Shown: one piece after another, positions 37,524 through 49,650 of the stretch
Numbering within the stretch: the first letter of the stretch is position 1
Layout: each line of letters begins with the position of its first letter
Source of the DNA: Serinus canaria
Taxonomy: Eukaryota > Chordata > Aves > Passeriformes > Fringillidae
NCBI RefSeq assembly: GCF_022539315.1
Contig: NC_066326.1
Coordinates: forward strand, 8,510,601-8,574,600
Direction of reading: 5' to 3'
DNA length: 64,000 nucleotides
Made by a program: the position numbers and the translations under genes
Notes under the pieces: generated by a model
Seen by the model: only the letters and a program-made list of their open reading frames with translations
Databases searched by the model: none
What the model was told of the DNA's origin: nothing

Positions 37524-40269
37524 GGAGAAGGCACCCTCGGCTCACGTGGGGCTCCATTCGCCCCGTGCGTGCCGGTGGCAGCCGGGGATTAAGGGACGGA
37601 CCCGCTGCGGGGTGCGGGGCCACTCGTCAGGGCCGGATTAAGTAATTCCATCTAATGGGCTCAGCCTCGGGGCCTGCCGGAGCTTCCGGGACAGCCAGGA
37701 GGGGATCAGAGCCTTGCAAGCGTGGCTTTAGGACAGACAAAGTTTTGTTGTCTGGGGAGAAATGTCAGATTTGTTCTGAATGCCTCCAGCAGCCTCTGGG
37801 ATGTCTCCTGCAGATGCAGGGCAGAGCAAGACCTGAGTGTTTCTTGGCCTGGGAATTGGTGCCAGCTCACTCCCAGGACAGGGAGGGGCTGGGCCGGGTC
37901 CCACAGCACCAACGTGTATCCCTGTCCTCCAAATCCCCTGGCGAGAGAGATCAAGCAGCTCCAAATGGAAACAGTTCTATGGAGTCAGAGCCCTGCAGAG
38001 GTGGCTAGAGATGGTTGTGCTGAGGATGTTGCATGTCATTTTGCTTTCACGGCTGATGACATCTGTGCCTAGAGATGCATCATCCCCGCTCAGTTGCAAT
38101 GCCCTGTCTGGAAGAAGGCTTCCATAGCTCACTTCCCAGCTCTAAGAGAAACATACTTGTGCACCACACTAGATAGTAACTTCCACTGGAATGGGGACAG
38201 CTGTGACCCTCTGCCCCAGAAGGGACCCCTCACGCTCAGCTGAGCATGACTCTGGTCTTCAGAGGTATGGGAACTAAGTGCCTTTCAGAATTTTGCCAGC
38301 TTGCTGGACTTTCTTCCAAAACCAAAGCTAGACACTCTTGCAGGGCAAGCATGTGAAAAAGCAACCCACTGGCCAGTGTGACCAACACCCAGAATCAATC
38401 AGAGCTGAAGTGGGACTAGTAAACATTTATTTTTCTGGACTTCTGACAAGTGCCAGGTGCAGGAGATGCTGCTCCCAGCCAGCCCTGAGCTGCTCCAGCT
38501 CCATCCCAGGTACCAAGGCCAGGCTGGCTCCAGCACACACAGGAGCCCTGGCTGTTCCTGTGGCTCAGGACTGCAACACACCCAGGAGGAGCCATGGTCT
38601 GCCCACAGCTAATCCCCAGGCCCCTGCTCACGTGGCCCTGACCTTCAGGCCCCAGCACATTTGCAGAGGCATTACTGGAAACAGAGAAATAAGCTGGTTA
38701 GGTCAGGCTTGGCTCAGCGCCACCCAGCTAAGCCCCACTGCATACAAAGCAGCCCCTGCCAGCCTCCTGACCACCAGACCAGACTGCTTTTGGACAGCTT
38801 TCCCCACTGTTCCCTCTCTCTGAAACACCAGGATCCCACCAAGCCCAGCACTGAATGGCCTGGCTTTGAAACGCTGCCGGGAGCTCGGGCTCTGCAGCTT
38901 CCTGGCAGCTCCTAAAAGCTGAGACAGTTTTACTTTCATGGGTACCAAAAGGTCAGAGATGTCTCTCCCATTTCAGCCTCCCAAATGTTGCCTGGCTTGA
39001 CAAAAGCCTGTGCCACTGCCCAGCTGGCACCAAGCAGGGATGTCTGACTGGCAGCTCCTGCTCCTCTACCCTTGGGCTGATGTTGATGGGAGATGAAAAC
39101 AAGACAACTCTTTCTGCTGCCTTTCCAGGGTGGGTGAGAACAGCAGGATCCAGCTCTCCGGCAGAGCAGGATCCTGCTGTGACAGGAAAGCTCCCCTTCC
39201 CCCAGCCCTTGCAGAACCAGGGCTCAGGGACCTGAGGCACAGCTCAGGGCACAGGGACCTGCCAGGGCTGAACCCATCTATCAGCAACAGCCCAAAGAGG
39301 ACTCCCAAGGAGCACAGAGCAGGGCTCAGCCCCCCTGGCCAGCACAAGCCTGCATTAGCAGTCTCAGCTGCACCTCTTTTAGGCTTAGTCCAGAGCAGCA
39401 CTCCAAGGGGATTACAGTAGTGGATTGTGGAGTGCAAGGCAATCCCCAGCTCCACAACAAAGGCACCGGAAAAGCTGCCAGCATGGCTCCAGGGACATTT
39501 TTACTTAAAAAGGCTGCATCTAGTCCCAAAAACCTGTTCTCCTATCACCAGTGTTCTGTGGGCCCAAGCCAACAGCAGGGCTCCAGCAAGACAGATTTTT
39601 GCTGGGCTGCCCTTCTCTTGAAGGGAAGGAAAGGACTTTGCCACCGGCTGGTTCGTGCATGCTGCAGAGCTGGTGCTGATTGTCTGATGAGCTGGTGATG
39701 ATCCCCTGCTGATTTCTCTGCTCTGCAGGGCTTCAGCCCCACTGGTGTGGCTGACATCCCTCTAACCTCAGCAAACATCCTTCGAATAATCTGCTAGCAC
39801 AGCCTCACCAGCAACAGATCCCCAGGGTGCCAGGGCAGAAGCTCCAGACCCTCTGGCAGTGGAGGAGGTTGTTCCCAGGCACCTGCACCTCTCCACTTCT
39901 TTTGTCCATGTTTTCTCAAGGCAGAGTTTGCATAGTGACTGTTTCCCCAGGGAAAGTTATCTGTCCCCAAATTCCCAAGAGTGTCAATTTACACTAATGT
40001 CAGATGAGCCCGGATTAGCCCTGCTGCTGAGCAGGGAGCTTTGCTCTGTGGCTGGTTTAGAACAACAAGAGGCAGCACGCCAGTGCCAAGGAGAGAGGCT
40101 TTGCTTGTTCAGGCAAACCACAGTACCTGGCTGCTCATGCTAAAAACAGGGCTTTGAGAACATCCTTTAAAACTCCTCCATCTGAGCAGGACAGGACAAG
40201 CACTTCTGGGAGCTGCTGGTGGGATTTCCCCACAAGCATGATTCACCCCACTAGGGAGGGACCCCCACA

Positions 40270-40304
40270 TGTGGCAGTGTGATGTCAGACATCACACTGC
40301 TACA
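40270..40304. repeat. 16-bp inverted repeat with 3-base loop
   Basis: Left arm TGTGGCAGTGTGATGT (40270-40285) pairs with ACATCACACTGCTACA (40289-40304) with one G-T wobble around loop CAG. The loop is too short for a normal microRNA precursor. Confidence 0.85.
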
Positions 40305-43300
40305 CCCACAGTGTGGCCAGTGAAGTGTTTTATCCTGTGCCACAGAAGGACAAAGAGGTCTGAAACAGCCAGACCCCACTGCAGCCCCAGCCATCCCCCC
40401 ATCAGCCAGGACTCCAGGGCTGCTCCCTGTCAGCAAGAGGGGCTGCAGGTGCCAAGGCCCCTGAGCAGAGCAAATCCCACTGACAGTCACAGAATGCCAA
40501 AGGCTGTTTGGTGGCACTGGCCCCAGGAGCATTCCAAAAACCAGATGGCAACCAGGAACCACAACGTGTCAGTGTCCTTGAGCATTGTGCTTCCTGGGGA
40601 AAAGGGTTTGCATGTGCTGCCTGCAGCAAGCCTTGCTTAGGGGGGCAGGGTTGAGAGCTACAGAGGCACAGCACTGAGGTCCCACAGTGCCTCAGGAGTG
40701 GGGACATTAGTGATTAAAAGTCCATTTCTGGGCCAAAATAACACACACCCAGAAAGTAATGGCTCTGCACCATGAGACAGCCAACATTTCTAAGTCCTGT
40801 CATCTGTCTGACACAGCACAGTCCAGAATGGGAGAGCTGGGCCAGGGCTAGTCCCAAAACCTCCATAGAAGCCATTTAAAGTGACTTTATCCTGCCTCTT
40901 GCCTTTCTCTCCTTCAACTCTTTAAAGTCCCATAGGTAGTGACACATGGTGACTCTAAGTAGAGACACTGCTCTGGGCTTTTGTACCTTTTAAAGTGAAT
41001 AACATGCTGTAGCATCCCAGCTCTTGGAAGCCAAACTCATTACTCATACAGTGGGGCTGCTCTAGCTCCTAGAATGAGATCACAGCTTGATTTCTTAATT
41101 CTCCATCCCAAGCATCTAGACAGCACCAGTAAACCAGCTCCAACATCTAACATCACCCACTCCCTGCCTCCAAACAGGCTGACATTCTGGTCCTGAGAGA
41201 GCTCAAATGGGCTCAGTGAGACAGGGAACTCACTTGGACACAGCTAGCCCAGGCTGAAACTCTGCCTTCAGGCATGACAAGCAGCACAAGGGTTTGATCC
41301 ATGGGTGAGGGTGCTGGGCAGGACACAGAGGAATGTGCTGCCAGCCTCTCCAAGGCAAGGGCAGAGGTTATCCAGCACTGGCTAATGCTGCCTGCAGCAC
41401 AGGGGTTGCAAGGGGGTCGTGGAGAGGGCTCAGACTGAAGGGAAGTGCACGATGTGCTCATGGAGGCACCAAGAACAGCAATGCATGGGAAATGCTGCAG
41501 CTGCTGGCTCTGGGATGGCTCAGCAGTCCTCAAATAAAAATGGATTAAAGTAATTAAAGGCTTCGTTGGTTCACTCTGCTCCTGGGGGGAGGGGGGGGGG
41601 GCTTAAGTGGCATCTGCTGCCTCCTCCTGAACCCTGCATCAACAGGGATGGTTCATGCTTCATGTCTTCCTCCTCTGCCTCCTCTATTTGCAGCCCATGG
41701 TGGTATTTGCAGCCTGGCAGGTGGCATCTCATCCCAGACAACAGCCAAACTTCCTCCCTTTTGGCCCCTTCCTCTGGGCTCTCCTCCACACAGGACCCAG
41801 CTGGCACACGCTGCCTGCAGGGATCAGACCCCACTCTGCTTTCACCTTTTGCTACCAGCACTGCCTGGGGCATTTCTGCCCTTGCTTTTCACAAACTCCA
41901 TTTTTCCAAGGTGAGGACCAATTGAAGTGATCCTGGGCAGGTAAAGAGCCCAACAAGGGGGTGTCATAAGTGCACATTTCTGATGGCAGCCCTACCCTTG
42001 GCCCCTAACATATGGTCCCTAGTGAAATGGAGTGATGCAGCCTGGCAGCTCTAGGACAGCATGACACTGTGCCAGAAATAAACACTCTCCCTATTAATCA
42101 TGTGGCATAAGCCTCACTTTTTGCAAAACAACATTCTTCAAGGCATTTTTGAGTGTCTTAATGGTCTCCCTGCAGCATGACAACAATTCACTCCAAAGCT
42201 GTTGGAGCCCTTTTGTGCCAGTGACTGATGTTCTTCCTGTGCAATCAGCAGCATCCCCAGAAATAGTGGAGCAGTCCTTCATATCAGCAGTGGTATCACA
42301 TCTCCAGCACAGGGCAAGAATAAGCTCCTGAGATACATAAAAAATGGCTTATCCATTGCAGCAACAACTTTTAACTGCTGCTGACAACACTGAGGTGGGC
42401 AATACAGGTATTCCCAGCAGTGAACAGGGCTACAATTTGGTTTTGCCCTGGTATGCAGAGGTGGTGTGTGCTCTGCACTTTGCAAGGGACCAGATTAAAA
42501 ATCACTGAACTGAAGTGAGGATGTCCTTAGGGACCAAGGCAGAACAGCTGGTCCATCGGTGTGTGCTCTGCCCTGCTTTGTGCCAAGAGCCTCCTCACGC
42601 CCTTCTCAGTGGGATGTCAGGCTTCACAGTCAGCTCCAGTGCTGACAAATGAGCCTTGTGCAGGGGCTGCTGTGTGGCTGAGCTCTGCCACTGATTGCTC
42701 TCATTAATCTGCAGGAAATTTTCTGCTGAGGTCTGGTGTGTGCATTCCACCTCCCCAGCTGTGTGCTGGGAGCAGCCAGGGAGCAGGTTTGCTCAGCCAT
42801 GGTGGGAAGTTCCACCAGGCTCCCTGCCCCAGGGCTGGCAGCTCCAACAAGCCTCCATCTCTATGCTGCTGCCTCCCTGCTTTAATTGTTTGGGCTTTTT
42901 TTCCTTTTTTGTTGACAGTCAGTGAGATGGGACTCGATTTGCCAGCTTTCACACCACAGGAGGGCTGTGCTTGCCTTCTGGGGCCACAGGGATTTGGGAG
43001 GGGGAATGACATTGGTGAAAAAGACAGGCAGGGGTCAGCACAGCACTCATCTGTGTCAAAATGTATGTTCTTTATGAATAAAATAACACCAAGCACTATT
43101 TGAAGCATTTACAATTTTCTACTCCACTAGGCAGCAAAGTGGCCACCTGGCTGGGGCTCCCAGACACTGGCACAGGAGCTGAGAAGTGTCAGCCTGACCC
43201 CACAGGCAGACCAAGAGCCTGATCCCCTTCTGTAAGCCTAAATTTACAAATTCCTGTGGTCAAAATATCCTTGAGGCTGCTGGCTGCTCTCGGGAGAGTG

Positions 43301-45432
43301 GCCACATGCATCTGCCCCCAGCTCACTTCAACCCAAGAAAGGCTGCAGACTTGTAGAGGTCAAAAGACCAGTAGTGAAATCTTACACCAATAACTTGATA
43401 TTTCTTAGAGTCCTTTGCAATATGATAGTGAAATCAGCTATGGTTGTGGCCAGGGACCAGGAGTAACACAAGCTCAGCTTGGTTTGAAAGCCAGCTCCCT
43501 CTGGGCAGGTGTGCATGGAGGGCTGGACACGGGCACAGGACAGGGCTGGGCAGGGCTGAGGCACGGACTGGATGCTGTGGTGGCTCCCAGACACCTTCCC
43601 ACAACAAGGACAGTGCTGTGGCAGCAGATTTTATAGCTGCTGGCCCAGGAATGCTGGGATGTGCCTGGACACCGACTCCTGGGAGCCTGCCCCTCCTGAT
43701 TGCAAAACCTGCCAATGCAGCAGTGTCCCACAATGAGCTGGGAGCACAGGAATGTGCACAGTCAAGCTCCCTGCCAAGGAGTAACCCTCCCAAACCCAGA
43801 CTGCTCTGCCTCTGCAAGAGACAGGAACCTGCAGCTTCTCACAACAATCCTGAGAGCAGATTTACCCTGACCACCACCAGGAAGGCAGAGCCCAGTCTGC
43901 AAGCTCCAGAGGGAACCGGGTGTTACACTGCCTTTCCTAGCCCTCAAGAAATTTTGGAAATTCATCCAAGCTGGAGTGCTTCCTTTGGCCAATGCCTTCA
44001 GTGAATTAGCAGCAGTGTGAAGCATTGGGTTGTGCTGATGATTTTCTCAGTGTTTCTCCTTACCAAAAACACAGTGTCATCCCAGCAAACATGAGCCCCA
44101 GCTTGTTGAATCAAATCAGCCTCAACACTTCACATGGCAGGACTTTGCAGCAAAACAATCGAGCTGACAGATTTTTGTGCATTGACATCACAGATGGGAA
44201 AAAGTCTTACTAATCCTCCAAAGTTCCTTCCAGTGGATGACTTCATTGATGTCTCTGGATCAGTCCCAGCTGCTGCAAATGAGCAGAAATGGACCAAAAT
44301 TCAGCAGTAAAACAGGAGATTTGGGCAAGATCAGCTCAGATGGCACCTCAGAGTCCAGGGACATGTATGAGATGTTTTCACTCAGAGCACTGAAAACAGC
44401 AAAAGGTATCTGGGGCTGATCAAAAGTAATGGTAGAGAACAGTTTAGTTAACCTCTAAGTCACATGTTTTGTGGCTTCATCACATACAGAAGTGCTGGTT
44501 TCGATCTCCCAGGCATCAATGAACCTTGTTCCAGCTCATGACAAGTCCTTTCAAAGTCTCTGGGTTTAGCAATAAGACTGTTTTAATCAATGGATGTGGT
44601 CATTCATTGCACATCCATGTCAGGAGCTGTCACAGCACCTTAGGGATGAAGTACCTTTCTCTGAGTCCATCTACTCCTAAATAGGAACCCTGCTAACAGT
44701 GCCCCCTCTCAAATCAGACCTGTGGGAAGTCACATCAGCCCAAGTGACATTTTGCCCACTTTTATACCTCTTTATTACCCTGATCAGATTGCAACAATTT
44801 CTTACCTAATTCAGTAGCTCAGACTTTGGCTAGAGTGCAGTACAAATGCTCTGATACTGCTTCTTAATGGCACCTGTATTGATCTGAACCTGCCTGAAGC
44901 CATCCTCATCACCCTCTCCATGGCTGGCACTCTAACCGTGCTGATGGCTCTTTTCCCTGCTTTCATCAGAGCAGAGTCCAAAATTACTGTCAGCTGTGCT
45001 ACAAGTAAACACCACAGCACCCACACGTGGGACAAATAACACTGATTAATGGTTTATTCAAATTGGCTGGCTTTAAGCTCCAGTAGGAGCAGTGCAGTCC
45101 CCTAGTGGGGAGCCAGGGAGGGGACAGTGGTTAGAGCTGGTGGTTCAAAGCAGCCCATGCCTGTGAGACAGCCTCCAGGCATTTGCTGCACAGCTCTTTG
45201 CTGTGCATCTGAGTCAAGGCCAGGAACAGTCCTGCCAGGACACAGAGGTGCCCAGGATGTTTGGGAGTAACACAGAACAGTGCATGTAAAGCATGGAACT
45301 ACTTACTATTTATACCTTGTGTTGCTTTGTGGGATTTAACCCACTTAATCACCAGGCTAATTCCAGCTGAAACACTGGGTGTCCTCACTGACATGGTCAG
45401 AGCAGGACAGGGATCCCAGGCAGGAGGAGCTG

Positions 45433-45530
45433 GGCTGCAGGTCCTGCTCCCAACAGCAGCGTCTCCAGGACTGTCCTGCTCGGCTGCAGGTCCTGCTCCC
45501 ATCAGCAGCGTCTCCAGGACTGTCCTGCTC
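45433..45530 (+). repeat. Tandem duplication of a 49-base unit
   Basis: Copies 45433-45481 and 45482-45530 differ at one base (CCCAACAGC against CCCATCAGC). A partial third copy may begin at 45531. The high identity indicates a recent event. Confidence 0.9.
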
Positions 45531-48181
45531 AGGTGCAGAGGGGCACAGTGTTACTATCTGATACTAGATTTTATTACTGCTTCTTACTCGTGGGAAGATG
45601 CAGTCACACTGCACACAGAAGTGGTTTTCACATGGAAATAAAAGGCTTTAGGAAATAGCAGGAATTTTCTGTCCATTTACTGCACAGAACTCCCCATCTG
45701 AGCCCTCACTGTGACAAATTAAAGCCTCTGACTAACACCTGTCCCTCAGCTGGCTAGGGACTGAGTGCCATACCCTGCTTTGTCCCATAGGGAGCAGGCA
45801 AAAGTCTGCATCACCTGGGCAATCATTAACTGCCTGGTGAGCTGGGGAGGTGCAAGGAGAAGCTGTCCTGCTCTGCAAATACACTAATGGCTCAAGTACA
45901 GATTAGCAGGAGTTTGTTACCAACCAACCCGTGCCAAGAGGTGACAGGGTACCAGGGAGCCAGCAGGGTCTGACCAGCCTATACATCCCCTGCCTTTGGC
46001 TTTGCCACCACCAAGGTCACCACCACAGTGCAACAGCATGACTTCTGAGGTTGTACTGGGATTGCACAGTTTGTGCTGGAGCTGGTGCCACAGGGTGAGA
46101 GGGAAGGCTGGGCTGCACAGCCAGTCCCCAGCACCACAAGCAGCACCTCAGCCAAATCAAGCATTAACTCAGCAGAGCAAATGTTTAACCAGCTTCCAGG
46201 GCCTCCCTGCAGCAGGAGGTGAAACACTGTCTGCCTTCGAGTCCAGCCCTGGGTGACTTGAGCAGGGTAAAGGTTTTCCTGCAGATGGGGAGCCTGACTT
46301 GACTGGCAGTGATGCTGCCATCCCAACCCCTGCTGAGAGTGGAGATTTAATAAAGATCCAGGCAGAACTTTTGCTCTGTCTCTCACAGCTGCAGCCAGGC
46401 TCCTCAGTAGGCACACACTGTCACTGTCACTGCACTCCTGTCAGTGGGCAGCACTGCACATCCAGGGAGGGCCAGGGTTGCTCTTGGGAACTGGCTCAAC
46501 ACATCTAGGGTTTTTTAATACACAGGAGACATGTCCACACAGGAAAGTTCCTGGTGCCACTCTCTAGCAATTGGCTAAAGAGATGACAGCCAGCAGCCAA
46601 CATCTCTAACACAGTAACTCAGCAGCTAAAAGTCCATCTAATGAACAGCCCTGGTAACAAGAGCCTGGTTGTGGGCTCCTCCTGAACCATTTTCCTTCTC
46701 CCAGTACTCATTAATAACCATACAGCCACCCAGCACTGACACTCCAGGTGCAGCACTATTTTCTCTTTACGTGCACAGTGAATAACAAAACCATGTTATT
46801 CCCTCAGCATCCCAAGGGATGAATTTTCTGTGCCGTACATGTCAGAGAGTTGTACCAGAGCTGTTACAGAGCTATTCCAGAGCCATGCCAGAACTGCCTG
46901 GGTGTGCCAGCTGCTGACTCAGGGACACCTTGGGCTCACTCCTCTGGGGTGATACCCCCAAAGAAGATCCCCCCAAAAACCCCTGCAGCATTCCCAGCCA
47001 CACATCCCACATACAGGAGATGGGTGATGCTGGAATGAGCTCCCTGTGTCACCTTCTCCTAGGACATGGAGCCACTTCCTAAGACACAGAGGGCAGCTGG
47101 TGAATGATGCAACTCCTTGTCTGCAGGAGCCACTCCAGATAAATCTCAGCCAGCAATCAACCACCCTCACAAAGTAACCTTCAGGGAGCTACAGGGGCAG
47201 CACAAAGGCTTTTTGTTAATCTCAAAGGCACAGGAGCACGGGGGGGAGATTGCTTACTAATTTAGATAGCAAAGAGAATTGTTCTGCAAGGAGCTCCCAG
47301 AAAAAGAGCTTTGCCATAAAAAGTCCCTTGGCTCAGGACAGCACCCCACAAACCCACTTAACCTCCTCTCTGCAGGAGAGGAGCCCAGATGTGCAAGCTG
47401 GTCAGGCACCAGGGTGCATCAGAAATATATCCAGAAAATTTAGCTGGCCTTTTTCTGATTTTACTCAGTTAAAAGCAGATGTTGATGGATCAACAGCCCT
47501 TTTCCACTCCCACAACCACCAGCCATAACCACACTTCCTTGGAGCTCAAAACAGGTTTAGATTGATGATCTTTTCCCCCTTTGACACATCTCCAGTGAAC
47601 TCACAGACCTGGAACTTGTTCAAAGGTGACCCAAGGGGAGGAGCACAGATGTGTATGTATTTCCTTTTCTATTCAAATTGAGCCAAATGGTATTTTTGGA
47701 GTGTGCAATGAGCAGCCAGGCCATGGGACAATGTGTGATGTGAGGGGAGTGTGCTGGGCCACGAAAACCTTGTGGGGCACACATGGGCTGTGAGGTCACA
47801 GCTTGAGCAGAAACACTGCACAACCTCCCCACTTAAAGGCTTCTCCTTTGCCACAACCTTGGTTTAGGTGCAAAAGCTGTGTGGGGTCTTCCAACCCCTG
47901 CCTGTGAGTGATCCTCAGCTGATCAGGTCAGACTGACTGCACACACAAACACACAGACACACCACACACACTGGAGTAAGGACCAGCCTGCCTCTCCCCT
48001 CCTGCATCTGAGGCCCCATGTCAATTAAACTGAGCAGCTCCTGGTCAGGAGGTTAAAAATAATAATGATTTTTTTTAGTCTCTGTTAGCAAAGGACCGGC
48101 AACATCTCCTGTGTTTCATTTCCTGTGACAGAGCAATACCTGTACAGTTATATCTCATTTCTCTCTTGTCATTTCTTCCAG

Positions 48182-48245
48182 AAAGAATATTCCCTTCAGT
48201 CCAAGGGCCCGAGTGGAAGCAAGAAGCCAGGGAGTGGCAGTTCAG
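48182..48245 (+). CDS. FAM107A: FAM107A alternative coding exon 2 (long isoform)
   Basis: A 64-base exon between TCATTTCTTCCAG and GTTCAG|GTGAGT. It starts in phase 0 and ends in phase 1, exactly what is needed to join 37442 on the left and 57711 on the right. It encodes KEYSLQSKGPSGSKKPGSGS, a basic, Gly/Ser-rich linker. Joined to MGASHGKK and the first five bases of the core exon it adds 31 residues before the core Met, for a 175-residue protein. Confidence 0.6.
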
Positions 48246-49194
48246 GTGAGTGCCAGCAGCCCATGCTGACCCTCAAAGAGCTTTGGAGGCAAATTGGGAG
48301 GGGCTGGGGCTTGAGCTCACACCTGGTGCTGCTGAGCCCTTGGCTGGAATGGGGGAAAGTGTTGGGATGTGGAGCAGTGCAAACTGTGGGAAGGTGAAAG
48401 TAAGTGAAAGAGCACCCCTGTGTCTGTGAGAACCTGGCTTCTTTCTCCAGTCCTTCACAGGGCCAGGGGTGTCTGGGCAGGACATGGCCTGGACAATGCA
48501 CCCTCAGGTGCCACAGGGTGTGAAGGTGACTGGGCACCCCAGTGGTGCCCCCCAGCCTTCCCTATCCCCTTCCTCTATGTGGAAGTGATTTTGCTTCATC
48601 CCTGACCCTCCTGGGCCTGGGACACTGAGCACCTGCAGGCTGGCACTGAGCAACCTGGGCAGAACTGGACCACAGAACCCACTGAAGAGCCAAAAGGAGT
48701 TGCTGGAGTGGTTTAACCCCTTCTTCTCCCCCACCTTTGCAGCCTTTGGTTTCCCAGGCTGTGGCAATTCAGGGACAGCCAACGTGGCACCTTCCAGCCA
48801 CAGTGATGATGGGGACAAGAAGCCCAGTTCAGGCAGGGACCTGCATCCAGCAGCAGCAAACCTGGGGCAGCGATGCTGTGGCATCACACGAGCTCTGATG
48901 CCACCAGGACACCCGCGGCCCCGTGTAGGAGCTGCTTGTCCCTCTCGCAGCCCTTACCCCCAGGCCGTGCAGCGCTTGGTGGATGGCAGGGTGTTGCAAC
49001 ATGCCAGGGAATAATCACGATAGCTGGAGCGGTTGCCCTGGTGCCGGCTTGGCTGTTGCAGTGGTTGCTAAAGAGAGTGGGCGTGCGGCTTCCTCTGGGG
49101 CGATCTGATTTCTCCAGGAGCGTGGTTAAGGCACGCTGAGGAGAAATCGTCCTCGGTGGAGCAGGGACACGACCTCTCCTCCAGCAGCAGCAGC

Positions 49195-49650
49195 GGCTGT
49201 GCCGAGCAGGCAGCTCGGTGCCCGGGCACGCACAGAGCTGTTTGCTCTGGGGAGGAGAAGGATCAGCGCCTTCATCTGTCCTGGGAAAGCACCTTCAGGC
49301 AGCAAAGAGCCAAGGGAAGAAGTTTTCAGGGCGGCGAAGGGACCGGCACCGAGTAGCGAGCAGGGCCAGCGGCGGCTGCCCGGCGAGCTCGGCGAGGTCC
49401 CGGTGCGGTGGCAGGAGCAGCAGGGAGGGACCAGCAGGCACCTCCACGTGACCTTGTGTCCCTGCTGCCACCGCCGGACCTGGCAGGAGCCGGGCACTGC
49501 CTTGGAGCGGCCAAAAGGCACACGGGCAGGCAGCAGCAGCAGCCCCATGTCGTGGGGCACAGGGCAGCACCTGCCCCCCGGGCTCCCCCGGGCCTCGCTG
49601 CGGAAATCAGGTAAGGGCCGGGGATCCCCGCCTCGCCGGTACTCCCTTCT
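49195..49650 (+). promoter_or_regulatory. FAM107A: Second CpG-rich promoter region of FAM107A
   Basis: CpG-dense sequence (GCGGCGAAGGGACCGGCACC, then CCAGCGGCGGCTGCCC and GGCGAGCTCGGCGAGG) surrounding an ATG exon with a strong donor. No TATA box seen. Inferred to drive the intermediate first exon. Confidence 0.5.
49547..49610 (+). CDS. FAM107A: FAM107A alternative first coding exon
   Basis: ATG at 49547 reads MSWGTGQHLPPGLPRASLRK and ends TCAG|GTAAGG in phase 1. It joins in frame to 57711, giving ...RKSAS just before the core Met and a predicted 167-residue protein. The frame stays open upstream to 49199, so the true start or an untranslated leader is uncertain. Not confirmed by transcripts. 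Confidence 0.5.

Larger units (their letters stand above)
37010..37640 (+). promoter_or_regulatory. FAM107A: CpG island, distal FAM107A promoter
   Basis: Strongly CpG-rich over about 600 bases (CCGCGGAGGGGCCGGGAG, GACGGGGCCGTGACCGCGG and similar), by far the densest CpG stretch of the window. It encloses the ATG exon at 37419-37442. No TATA box was seen. Promoter activity is inferred from composition and from the in-frame splice exon. Confidence 0.65.
37443..48181. other. FAM107A distal intron
   Basis: No further coding exon recognised. Contains the GGGAT repeat, a long hairpin at 40270-40304, a G run near 41.59 kb and a 49-base tandem duplication at 45433-45530. Several frames of 100-190 codons exist but have no coding signature. 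Confidence 0.5.

Noticed and set aside
44811..45035. Minus-strand 74-codon frame considered as a gene or retroelement remnant
   Set aside because: No family recognised and no supporting splice or repeat features.
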